DNA from: Novosphingobium sp.
GTDB taxonomy: Bacteria > Pseudomonadota > Alphaproteobacteria > Sphingomonadales > Sphingomonadaceae
Direction of reading: 5' to 3'
Length of the DNA stretch: 64,000 bases
Assembly: GCA_017745295.1 (NCBI GenBank)
Contig: JAGHZR010000004.1
Location: forward strand, 235,959-299,958
The notes under the pieces were generated by a model that saw nothing but the letters and a program-made list of their open reading frames with translations, did not search any database and had not been told where the DNA came from. This document shows, piece by piece, positions 1 to 7,445 of this stretch. The stretch's first letter is position 1, and each line of letters begins with the position of its first letter. A program made the position numbers and the translations under genes.

Positions 1-780
1 CTCGAGGAAGACCATGCGCTCCTCGTTGTCCATGCCCACCAGATCGGCTTCGATCGCGGCGGAGACGATGACGGCGGTGGCGCCTTCGGCCTTGGCCTTT
101 TCGAACACGCGGGCCGAGAAATCATTGCCTTCGGCGGCGGATTCTTCCTCGACGTTGCAGACGTAGAGCACCGGCTTGGCGGTGAGCAGCTGGGCCTGCG
201 CGAATACGCGGGCTTCGTCGTCGTCCTTGGGCTGGGTCAGGCGGGCGGGCTTGCCGTCGCGCAGCAGTTCCAGCGTCTGGCCGAGGACCGAGGCGATGAT
301 CTTCGATTCCTTGTCGCCCTGCGCGGCCTTCTTCTGCGCGGCGGGAACGCGCTTTTCCAGGCTTTCGAGGTCGGAAAGCAGCAACTCGGTCTCGACTGTT
401 TCGGCATCGGCGATGGGATCGACGCGCTCGTCGACGTGCTGGATGTCGTCGTTCTCGAAGCAGCGCAGGACGTGGACGATCGCGTCCACCTCGCGGATGT
501 TGCCGAGGAACTGGTTGCCCAGACCTTCACCCTTCGAGGCGCCGCGTACGAGACCGGCGATGTCCACGAACGACAGCTGCGTCGGGATGATCTTGGCCGA
601 ACCGGCGATCTCGGCCAGCTTGTCGAGGCGCGGATCGGGCACGCCGACCTGGCCGACGTTGGGCTCGATCGTGCAGAAAGGATAGTTGGCCGCCTGCGCT
701 GCCTGCGTTTCGGTGAGCGCATTGAACAAGGTCGACTTGCCGACATTGGGCAGGCCCACGATTCCGCAACGGAAACCCAT
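1..780 (-). CDS. ychF: Redox-responsive ATPase YchF/OLA1 (3' part missing at window edge)
   Basis: Obg-family P-loop protein that in known members binds ATP in preference to GTP and associates with ribosomes. The start ATG at 780 gives a P-loop GLPNVGKST at residues 9-17, the YchF hallmark NYPFCTIEPNVG, and a switch II region beginning DIAGLVRGASKGEG. The reading frame is open to base 1, so 260 of roughly 365 residues are present and the C-terminal TGS domain lies outside the window. It is divergent from the TPR lipoprotein gene across about 126 bp. In sphingomonads and relatives ychF often lies close to pth and rplY, which follow here. Identification is very secure. Confidence 0.97.
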   Translation of the reverse strand, partial: MGFRCGIVGLPNVGKSTLFNALTETQAAQAANYPFCTIEPNVGQVGVPDPRLDKLAEIAGSAKIIPTQLSFVDIAGLVRGASKGEGLGNQFLGNIREVDAIVHVLRCFENDDIQHVDERVDPIADAETVETELLLSDLESLEKRVPAAQKKAAQGDKESKIIASVLGQTLELLRDGKPARLTQPKDDDEARVFAQAQLLTAKPVLYVCNVEEESAAEGNDFSARVFEKAKAEGATAVIVSAAIEADLVGMDNEERMVFLE

Positions 781-906
781 GTGTAACTCCGGAAGAAATG
801 TTTGGCCGCGCCTTAGCGTCACTCCGCCCGTATTACCAGTTGCGCGGCGAGTCTTTGTTGAGCGGGGCTTCACGGAAATTTCAGGGCTTGGCCCTAGACC
901 CGCCTC

Positions 907-2430
907 ATGAAAGCCGCCGTTCGCCCGTCGCTTGCCGCTCTGGCCTTCGCTTTGCTCGGGGGATGCGGCGATAGCGAACCGGCTCCGTTCGACAAGGCGC
1001 GCGCCGATTTTGCCGCGCAGGACTATCAGGCGGTGCGGACGCGCCTGTTCGCGGCGTTGGAGCAGGAGCCGGGCAATCGCGAGGCGCTGGTACTGCTGGC
1101 GCGTACGCAGATCGCGCTGGGCGATGCCGAGGCCGCCGAGCGCGCGATCGCGCGTCTCGAAACGGCGGGAGAGAAAGGCGCTGGGCTGAAACGCCTGAAA
1201 GCGGGGCTGGTGCTTCTGCGCGGCCGGGCGTCCGAGGCGATTGCGCTCATTGTAAACGATTTCGACACCGACGCCTGGCGCCTCCGGGCGGAGGCCTACC
1301 TCGCTATGGGCGACGACAAGGCAGCGGCGGAGGCCTTTGCGCGGGGCATGCAGGCGGGGAACGACCTGCCGCTCGCGGTCGCCTATGCACGTTTCGCGCT
1401 CGCGGTAGGAGACCTGTCTCGCTGCGATATGATTTTATCGAAAATGCGGGATTTTGCGTCTAACTCCTACAACACGTTCGTACTTGCCGGAGACCTCGCA
1501 AGCGCGCGTGGCGAGACCGATCGGGCAATTGCCGCCTACCGCCGGACGGTGGCCGCTTATCCGGACAAGGTTCCGCCCATGCTCACGCTGGCGAATGCCT
1601 ACGCTGGGCAGGGCAAGGTCGATGAGGCGATGGCAGTGCTGGAAAAGGCACGGAAAGTAGCTCCCGGCGATCCGGCGCTGGAAGGGCTGCGCATCCGCCT
1701 GTTGGCCGAGAAAGGCGAATGGGAGACGATCCGGTTCGCCCTGCAAGGCCGGGAAGCAGGCCTCGATCCGTCATCGCAGCTGGGTCTTGCTTATGGAGAG
1801 GCCCTGCTGCGGCTCGGTCAGGCCGAACAGGCGCGCGTGCTGTTCAGTCGTGCGGTACTGCTGGACCCGGCGAACCCCCATTGTCGGATGATGCTGGGCG
1901 AAGCGCTGCTGGCGACGGGAGATTCAAGAGGAGCATGGAAAACGCTGGAGCCGCTCAGCGCCAGCCAGCTTGCGCCTGCCGCCGTGCTGGAGCTTGCGGA
2001 AAAGGCGGCGCGCGCCTCCGGCGACCCGCGAGCCGGTGCCTTGCAGGCCCGCCTCGATCCTCGGCGTATCAAGGCAACCCTGGAACTGATCGAGAAGGGG
2101 CAGGCCGCTCTCGACCGACAGGACTGGACCGAGGCCCGCTCGGTCTACACCCGTTTGCTTGTCCGGGGGGAGGATGCCGAGGTGCTGGGACGCCTTGCCT
2201 GGGCCTCTGCCGGTCTGGGGCTTCCTCGGGACGCGATTGCCTATGCCGATCGCGCATTGGCGCAGGACGCCGACAATCCCGCCTACATGCATTCGGCAGC
2301 CTTGGTGAGGCTCGAGCTTGGTGTCGATCTGGCGGCGGCTCGGAAACTGCTCGAAGCGGCGGCTGAGGCGGAACCTCGCAATGCCGACATTGCCCGCGAT
2401 CTCCAGAAAGCGAAAGCAGCTGCCGGTTGA
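907..2430 (+). CDS. TPR-repeat lipoprotein
   Basis: A 507-residue protein starting with a lipoprotein signal: charged start, hydrophobic run, then lipobox LGGC with Cys20. The rest is helical, Ala/Leu-rich tetratricopeptide repeats, for example around residues 35-90, 195-250 and 290-340. It is probably anchored in the periplasm as a protein-interaction scaffold. The next gene, on the opposite strand, encodes a PEP-CTERM protein; TPR proteins are frequent near exosortase/PEP-CTERM loci, but this one is shorter than the roughly 900-residue PrsT family and no exosortase is in the window, so a link is only suggested. The substrate or partner is unknown. The start ATG at 907 is the only one placing a signal peptide at the N-terminus. 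Confidence 0.8.
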   Translation: MKAAVRPSLAALAFALLGGCGDSEPAPFDKARADFAAQDYQAVRTRLFAALEQEPGNREALVLLARTQIALGDAEAAERAIARLETAGEKGAGLKRLKAGLVLLRGRASEAIALIVNDFDTDAWRLRAEAYLAMGDDKAAAEAFARGMQAGNDLPLAVAYARFALAVGDLSRCDMILSKMRDFASNSYNTFVLAGDLASARGETDRAIAAYRRTVAAYPDKVPPMLTLANAYAGQGKVDEAMAVLEKARKVAPGDPALEGLRIRLLAEKGEWETIRFALQGREAGLDPSSQLGLAYGEALLRLGQAEQARVLFSRAVLLDPANPHCRMMLGEALLATGDSRGAWKTLEPLSASQLAPAAVLELAEKAARASGDPRAGALQARLDPRRIKATLELIEKGQAALDRQDWTEARSVYTRLLVRGEDAEVLGRLAWASAGLGLPRDAIAYADRALAQDADNPAYMHSAALVRLELGVDLAAARKLLEAAAEAEPRNADIARDLQKAKAAAG

Positions 2431-2492
2431 AACCCGGCAGCTGCCTCTGAGCGACTGGCTCTGCATTCAGAGCCTTCGCAAACTCTTCTCGA

Positions 2493-2861
2493 TCAGTCGC
2501 GGGTCTTGCGGCGGCGCGCGTACGCCAGACCGAGCAGGCCAAGGCCCATCATGCCCAGCATGCCAGGCTCGGGCACGGCGGTGCTGCCGCCAGAAGTGGA
2601 GCCACCCGAAGTCCCGCCAGACGTGGTGGTGCCGCCTGAAGTGCTGGTATTCCCGCCCGAAGTCGTGCCGCCCGATGTCGTCGTGGTGCCGCCGGAGGTG
2701 GAGGTGTTGCCGCCCGAGCTGCTGCTGGAACCGCAGTTCTTCTTGCCCCAGCCACAGCCGTTGTTGCCGCCGCCCCAGCCCCAGGTGGCCTGGGCAGGCG
2801 TGGCGAAGGCGAGCGTGGTACCGGCGGCGAGGGCCAGTGCGAGCGTGGACTTGCGGATCAT
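2493..2861 (-). CDS. PEP-CTERM sorting domain protein, Gly/Ser/Thr-rich
   Basis: A 122-residue exported protein. The start ATG at 2861 is preceded by a GGGGAA ribosome site and begins a signal peptide ending AQA; the longer frame upstream to 2960 is not needed. After a Trp/Gly patch with two Cys (about residues 30-42), roughly 50 residues consist of repeats of the type SGGTTTSGG or SGGNTSTSGG. The C-terminus is a PEP-CTERM signal: VPEPG, a hydrophobic helix, then ARRRK. Such proteins are recognised by an exosortase in the inner membrane and are usually secreted or surface-attached. The Thr/Ser-rich middle is typical of glycosylated PEP-CTERM substrates. No exosortase gene lies in the window. 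Confidence 0.85.
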   Translation of the reverse strand: MIRKSTLALALAAGTTLAFATPAQATWGWGGGNNGCGWGKKNCGSSSSSGGNTSTSGGTTTTSGGTTSGGNTSTSGGTTTSGGTSGGSTSGGSTAVPEPGMLGMMGLGLLGLAYARRRKTRD

Positions 2862-3035
2862 ATCTATTCCCCTGTTTGCCGGATGGGCATGTTCCGAATG
2901 GATCACGGCCAGCCAAGCAATAGCCGTGCCAACATCGGAAATCCGGGACTCCGGCTCCAATGGAAACGGCGGAAGGGGTAAGTTTGTAAGCTAACCCGAC
3001 ACTAATTTACGGCGTATGGTAGCTAATTCGATGGC

Positions 3036-3605
3036 TTAATCCTGCTGGCGAAGGGCCACGTCGTTCATGAAGCGGACGTCGTCGCCGGCAGCAAGGCGAT
3101 CCGCTTCTCCGGCGACGGCGCCCAGCATGTCGGCCAGCGGGTCCATGTCGGCCTTGGCGTAGTTGCCGAGTACGTAGCCGTGGACGCGATCCTTGTGGCC
3201 GGGATGGCCGATGCCGAGCCTGATGCGGCGGAACTCGGCGCCGAGGTGCTGGTCGATCGAGCGCAAGCCGTTGTGGCCGGCATGGCCGCCGCCCTGCTTC
3301 ACCTTGACCTTGAACGGTGCCAGATCGAGTTCGTCGTGGAAGACCGTGAGGTCGGAAAGCGCCAGCTTGTAGAAGCGCATGGCCTCGCCGACGGCGCGGC
3401 CGCTCTCGTTCATGAACGTCGCGGGCTTCAGCAGCAGGATCTTCTGCGTGCCGATGCGGCCTTCCTGAAGCCAGCCCTGGAACTTCTTCTGCGTGGGGCC
3501 GAAACCGTGGACTTCCGCGATCGCATCGATCGCCATGAAGCCGACATTGTGGCGGTTCAGCGCATATTGAGTACCGGGATTGCCGAGGCCGACCCACAGC
3601 TGCAT
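3036..3605 (-). CDS. pth: Peptidyl-tRNA hydrolase
   Basis: Cytoplasmic enzyme that releases tRNA from peptidyl-tRNA dropped by stalled ribosomes. The 189-residue length matches bacterial Pth. Visible active-site elements are GLGNPG near the start with Asn9, the catalytic His19 in NRHN, Asn66 in FMNESG, Asp91 in HDELD, and the GGGHAGHNGLRS loop. It is the downstream member of an rplY-pth pair, a very common bacterial arrangement, separated by about 104 bp that holds a hairpin. The start ATG at 3605 puts the GLGNPG motif at the usual position. Confidence 0.97.
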   Translation of the reverse strand: MQLWVGLGNPGTQYALNRHNVGFMAIDAIAEVHGFGPTQKKFQGWLQEGRIGTQKILLLKPATFMNESGRAVGEAMRFYKLALSDLTVFHDELDLAPFKVKVKQGGGHAGHNGLRSIDQHLGAEFRRIRLGIGHPGHKDRVHGYVLGNYAKADMDPLADMLGAVAGEADRLAAGDDVRFMNDVALRQQD

Positions 3606-3633
3606 CTTGATAGATCCTGTAACTTGAACGCGA

Positions 3634-3680
3634 AACGGCCCTTCCTGCTCGCCGGTCTGGCCGGGGCGGGAAGGGCCGTT
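3634..3680 (-). terminator. Hairpin between rplY and pth
   Basis: A perfect 12-bp inverted repeat (AACGGCCCTTCC at 3634-3645, its complement at 3669-3680) with a 23-nt loop. It lies after the rplY stop and before the pth start on the minus strand. The flank after the stem has only a short T run, so it looks more like a partial terminator or mRNA-processing/stability element than a strong Rho-independent terminator. Confidence 0.45.
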
Positions 3681-3709
3681 CGTTTATCCGAAGATGGCTT
3701 CGGGCGAAA

Positions 3710-4324
3710 TTACTCGCCTTCGCCTTCCTTCGACGTATCGCCTTCCGAGCTCTTCAGAGCCGAGGGAGCAGCGATCGTGGCGATCGTGAAGTCACGGTCG
3801 GTGATCGCGTTCTCGACACCGGCCGGAAGCTTCACGTGGCTGGCGTGGATCGATTCGCCCACGTCGAAGCCGGTCACGTCGATCACGATCTCGTGCGGGA
3901 TCTTCTCGGCGTCGCAGACCAGTTCGAGGTCGTGGCGAACGATGTTGAGCACGCCGCCGCGCTTCAGGCCCGGCGAGGCGTCTTCGTTGGCGAAGACCAC
4001 CGGCACGTTGACGTGCACGGTCGCGCCCTTGGCAACGCGCAGGAAGTCAGCGTGGAGCGGACGATCGGTGACGGGGTGGAAGGCAACGTCCTTCGGCTGC
4101 GTCCGGAACTTCTTGCCGCCGACTTCGACTTCGATGATCGAGTTGAAGAAGTGACCGGTTCCAAGCTGGCGAGCCAGCTCCTTTTCCTCGACGTGGATCG
4201 CGAGGGGTTCTTCGTTGCCACCATAGACAACGGCGGGGACGCGGCCATCGCGACGCAGAGCACGGGAGGCTCCCTTGCCAGCCCGATCACGCGTCTCGGC
4301 CGGCAGGTTAAGCGTATCGCTCAT
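3710..4324 (-). CDS. rplY: 50S ribosomal protein L25/general stress protein Ctc
   Basis: 5S rRNA-binding ribosomal protein in the long, two-domain TL5/Ctc form: an N-terminal L25 domain (residues about 5-95, with the [19 protein letters not shown] segment) followed by the C-terminal beta domain ending in an acidic EGE tail. The start ATG at 4324 has an AAGGCAAG ribosome site; the longer frame to 4708 runs antisense to the neighbouring gene's coding frame and is rejected. The length of 204 residues fits the alphaproteobacterial family. It is followed by pth in the usual pair. Confidence 0.96.
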   Translation of the reverse strand: MSDTLNLPAETRDRAGKGASRALRRDGRVPAVVYGGNEEPLAIHVEEKELARQLGTGHFFNSIIEVEVGGKKFRTQPKDVAFHPVTDRPLHADFLRVAKGATVHVNVPVVFANEDASPGLKRGGVLNIVRHDLELVCDAEKIPHEIVIDVTGFDVGESIHASHVKLPAGVENAITDRDFTIATIAAPSALKSSEGDTSKEGEGE

Positions 4325-4467
4325 GTGGACTTGCCTTTCGAAATCTGGATAGATGTCGGATACGGACCGCGTATCGATCCGCACCGTCCCGTCACGCCTC
4401 CAGGGATGACCATGACGGGAAGCGCGCGCCCTTAATGCGAAATCGCCGAAAAGGCAAGCATCCGGGG

Positions 4468-5331
4468 CTACTGTATCCGTGTGACCGTATAGCCTTTCAT
4501 CGCCAGCATCGCCGGAATGCCTTCCGGTCCCGCCATGTGCGCGGCGCCGACCGCAACGAAAGGCTGCTTGCCGTCGTCGATGGCCTTGGCGATCTGCGCC
4601 GTCCAGTCGCGATTGCGGCCCACGAACAGCACCGCGCGCAGCTCCGGGTCGGCCAGCAGGCCCTTGCGGGTTTCTTGCTCGATCGTGGCCATGTCGCCCT
4701 TGCGCCAACTGGCCGCGAGATCGGTATCGGAACGATCGGCCTCCGCCACGACCGCCGAGAGCAAGTCGCGCTGCTCGCGTTCGGACAGGCTGTCGAACAG
4801 GCCAAGTTGCTTGGCGGCGCCCTCCAGTTCGACGACGGGGCGCTTCCCGGCAGCGGCGATCACGCCCCGGTCCACGCCGTTGCGAGCCTCGTCCTTGTTG
4901 GCTCCTGCCTGCGCGACGGTGAGCGCGGCCGCCCAGGTATCCATCGCGGCAAAATCGCCATCGCCGTAGCGACCTTTCTTGAGCAAGGCTTCCAGCGCAG
5001 GGCGCTCCTGCGCGGCGATCCGCTGCGAGAGCGGCGGCTGTCCCTCATTGCGTGCGAGGCGGGCGAAAGTGGCGGAAACTTCACTTTCATTCGCAAGATT
5101 GCCGACTTCGACCATGATTTCATGGGAATCGTCCAGCGCCTGGCGGACCTTGCCGGTCTGCCAGAGCAGCGGTGCCTTGGCGCTGTGGATCGTACCGAAG
5201 AGCCATGCTGTCGCGCCGTCCGGGCTTTCGACATGCCAGAGCGCCGGCCTCGCCGTTTCCGGGCTGGGGCTGCAGGCGAAGAGCGCGAGTGCGGCGCCCA
5301 GCAGCGCTAGTCGCGGGAACAGCTTGCGCAT
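4468..5331 (-). CDS. TraB/GumN family lipoprotein (paralogue 1)
   Basis: A 287-residue protein of the TraB/GumN/PrgY/Tiki family, a fold predicted to be metalloprotease-like with two conserved GxxH-type motifs. Here they are LFGTIHSAK near residue 55 and VGAAHMAG near residue 265. The start ATG at 5331 begins a signal peptide with a lipobox LFAC, so the mature protein should be a periplasm-facing lipoprotein. It begins 4 bp after the stop of its paralogue (5336-6259), so the two are almost certainly co-transcribed. The specific function of bacterial GumN-like proteins is not established; plasmid GumN assignments to xanthan synthesis do not transfer here. Confidence 0.85.
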   Translation of the reverse strand: MRKLFPRLALLGAALALFACSPSPETARPALWHVESPDGATAWLFGTIHSAKAPLLWQTGKVRQALDDSHEIMVEVGNLANESEVSATFARLARNEGQPPLSQRIAAQERPALEALLKKGRYGDGDFAAMDTWAAALTVAQAGANKDEARNGVDRGVIAAAGKRPVVELEGAAKQLGLFDSLSEREQRDLLSAVVAEADRSDTDLAASWRKGDMATIEQETRKGLLADPELRAVLFVGRNRDWTAQIAKAIDDGKQPFVAVGAAHMAGPEGIPAMLAMKGYTVTRIQ

Positions 5332-5335
5332 CGGC

Positions 5336-6259
5336 CTATTGCACCCGGATTGAGCGGACACCGGCCTTGGCCAGTTCATCCTGCACGCTACCGCGCCCGG
5401 CGAGATGGCCTGCGCCCACGGCAACGAAAACGACGCCCGGTTCGGCAAGCCGCGCCTTGAGCCACTTGGCCCAGGCCTTGTTGCGATCGGTGATGAGTAC
5501 CTTGCGCATCACTTCGTCCGATTCGTCCTCGTTGAGCAGCTTGGCCAGTTCCTCTGCTTGTCCCGCCTTCCAGGCGGCCACGAGCTTGCCGATATCCTCG
5601 CGCAATGTCGGAAGTTGTTCGACTGCCTCGTTGAGATAGCTGCGCTGGCTCTTCTCGGGCAGGCCTGCGAAGAGGCCGATCTGGTAGTCCGCCGTTTCGA
5701 GCGGATGGCGTGCAATCTTGTTGGCGGCGGCCTTGGTCTCGATCTGGGTTTCGATCCCGTTGGCCTGCTCGTATCCGGCGGCCTTGAGCGGCAGCAACGA
5801 CAGCACCAGACCGGCGTACCAAGGCTGGAACTGATCGAAGGTTTCAATCGGAATGTGCAGATTTAAAAGCGCTTTTTCGAGTTTTTCGCGTTCCGATGCG
5901 CTCAGGCTCTCGCGCAAGGTCTTGCCGTCATGGCGCATACCTTTTTCGAGGAAAACCTTCTGAAGAGTTTCCGGCGAATCGAGCATGGTTTCCGTCACCA
6001 GCAGGTTCGCGGAATCGAAGGCCTGCTGTACCGGTCCGTGGAACCAGTCGGCATTTTCCGGCAGGATGTGGATCGTGCCGAAGAGGTAGATCGTCGTGTC
6101 CTTGTCGGCGATCTTCCAGAGCGCCGGGCGGGCTGGAACGACGGCCTCGGCGCGCGGTTCGGCTGCTGCGACCGGAGCAACCTGCGCCTGCACCGGCGGC
6201 GCGAACAGAAGCAGGGGGGCGAGGGCGGCGAGACGCAGCCGCTTACGTGAAAAGATCAT
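5336..6259 (-). CDS. TraB/GumN family exported protein (paralogue 2)
   Basis: A 307-residue protein, first of a tandem pair. The start ATG at 6259 follows AAGGAAACCCG and begins a signal peptide ending VQAQ, without a lipobox, so it is probably soluble in the periplasm where its partner is a lipoprotein. Family motifs are LFGTIHILP near residue 60 and VGAGHLAG near residue 290, the putative metal-site histidines. The two proteins share the same layout and presumably arose by duplication. Divergent from glyQ across about 180 bp. Function unknown beyond the family fold. Confidence 0.85.
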   Translation of the reverse strand: MIFSRKRLRLAALAPLLLFAPPVQAQVAPVAAAEPRAEAVVPARPALWKIADKDTTIYLFGTIHILPENADWFHGPVQQAFDSANLLVTETMLDSPETLQKVFLEKGMRHDGKTLRESLSASEREKLEKALLNLHIPIETFDQFQPWYAGLVLSLLPLKAAGYEQANGIETQIETKAAANKIARHPLETADYQIGLFAGLPEKSQRSYLNEAVEQLPTLREDIGKLVAAWKAGQAEELAKLLNEDESDEVMRKVLITDRNKAWAKWLKARLAEPGVVFVAVGAGHLAGRGSVQDELAKAGVRSIRVQ

Positions 6260-6437
6260 CGGGTTTCCTTGAAAGGAAAGAAGCAAACGCAAGCTTAACA
6301 GCGTCATTCCGGCGGGAGATAGCCGCAGGAGCGGGTTTGCGGTAGCGTCGCCTCGGATTTAACAGGTGCCTGCGCGGTTGATTTGCCGGGTTCGATCCGC
6401 CAAAGGCCGCGAAGCCAAGAGTTTTGACGGGATTTCG

Positions 6438-7343
6438 ATGTCGACCGCAGCGCAGCAGCCGCTCAGTTTCCAGGACATGATCCTGACGCTCCACAATTTC
6501 TGGAGCGCGCAGGGCTGCCTCATTCTTCAGCCCTATGACATGCGCATGGGGGCAGGGACCTTCCATCCGGCCACGACGCTGCGCGCGCTCGGCCCGGAGC
6601 CGTGGAAGGCGGCCTATGTCCAGCCTTCACGCCGTCCCACCGACGGCCGCTACGGCGAGAACCCGAACCGCCTTCAGCACTATTACCAGTATCAGGTGAT
6701 CCTGAAGCCGAACCCGGACAACCTTCAGGAACTCTACCTCGCCAGCCTCGCCGCGATCGGCGTGGACCCGCTGGCGCACGACATCCGCTTCGTGGAAGAT
6801 GACTGGGAAAGCCCGACGCTCGGCGCCTGGGGCCTGGGCTGGGAAGTCTGGTGCGACGGCATGGAAGTGACGCAGTTCACCTATTTCCAGCAGGTCGGCG
6901 GGTTCGACTGCAAGCCGGTCGCCGGGGAACTGACTTACGGCCTCGAACGCCTCGCGATGTACATCCAGGGCGTCGACCGCGTCTATGACTTGCGTTTCAA
7001 CAACGAAGGCGTGAGCTACGGCGACGTGTTCCTCGCCAACGAGCAGCAGATGTCGAAGTACAACTTCGAGATCGCCGATACCGAGGCCCTTTTCGCCGGT
7101 TTCAAGGCTGCAGAGGCTGAATGCATGCGCTGCATCGAGGCGGAAATCCCGCTCGCCGCCTATGACCAGGCGATCGAGGCCAGCCATCTCTTCAACCTGC
7201 TTCAGGCGCGGGGAGTGATCTCCGTGCAGGAACGCGCCAGCTACATCGGCCGCGTCCGCGATCTCGCCAAGGGATCGTGCGAAGCCTGGATCGAGAAGAA
7301 CAAGACCGAATGGGAAGCCAAGTTCCCGGGGTGGACCGTATGA
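6438..7343 (+). CDS. glyQ: Glycine--tRNA ligase alpha subunit
   Basis: Catalytic subunit of the bacterial alpha2beta2 glycyl-tRNA synthetase, charging tRNA-Gly with glycine. The 301-residue protein starts at ATG 6438 and shows family sequence [12 protein letters not shown], the [18 protein letters not shown] stretch, and class II core segments such as [19 protein letters not shown]. The longer frame from 6366 lacks family similarity. Followed by glyS after a 102-bp spacer that contains a REP-like inverted repeat. Confidence 0.98.
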   Translation: MSTAAQQPLSFQDMILTLHNFWSAQGCLILQPYDMRMGAGTFHPATTLRALGPEPWKAAYVQPSRRPTDGRYGENPNRLQHYYQYQVILKPNPDNLQELYLASLAAIGVDPLAHDIRFVEDDWESPTLGAWGLGWEVWCDGMEVTQFTYFQQVGGFDCKPVAGELTYGLERLAMYIQGVDRVYDLRFNNEGVSYGDVFLANEQQMSKYNFEIADTEALFAGFKAAEAECMRCIEAEIPLAAYDQAIEASHLFNLLQARGVISVQERASYIGRVRDLAKGSCEAWIEKNKTEWEAKFPGWTV

Positions 7344-7345
7344 GG

Positions 7346-7408
7346 CTTCGACAAGCTCAGCCTGAGCGGATCACCGCTCAACTCCCGCTCGTCCTGAGCC
7401 TGTCGAAG
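7346..7408. repeat. REP-like inverted repeat between glyQ and glyS
   Basis: Two 24-nt arms, CTTCGACAAGCTCAGCCTGA-GCGG at 7346-7369 and a reverse-complement-like copy at 7385-7408, differ at only four or so positions. They are separated by 15 nt. The arm sequence resembles palindromic elements that I recall as abundant in sphingomonad intergenic regions. It sits inside a two-subunit enzyme operon, so it may act as an mRNA-level hairpin rather than a terminator. Confidence 0.7.
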
Positions 7409-7445
7409 GACCTGCTCTCCACCATTCGTCGAACGGCGCTCTGAC

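Noticed and set aside
4387..4420. Inverted repeat TCCCGTCA / TGACGGGA as a terminator between gumN-like gene and rplY
   Set aside because: Only 8 bp with an 18-nt loop and no T run; too weak to list as a terminator.
6380..6402. GGTTCGATCC, resembling a tRNA T-loop
   Set aside because: The flanking bases do not make a 5-bp T stem and no anticodon or acceptor arm is present.
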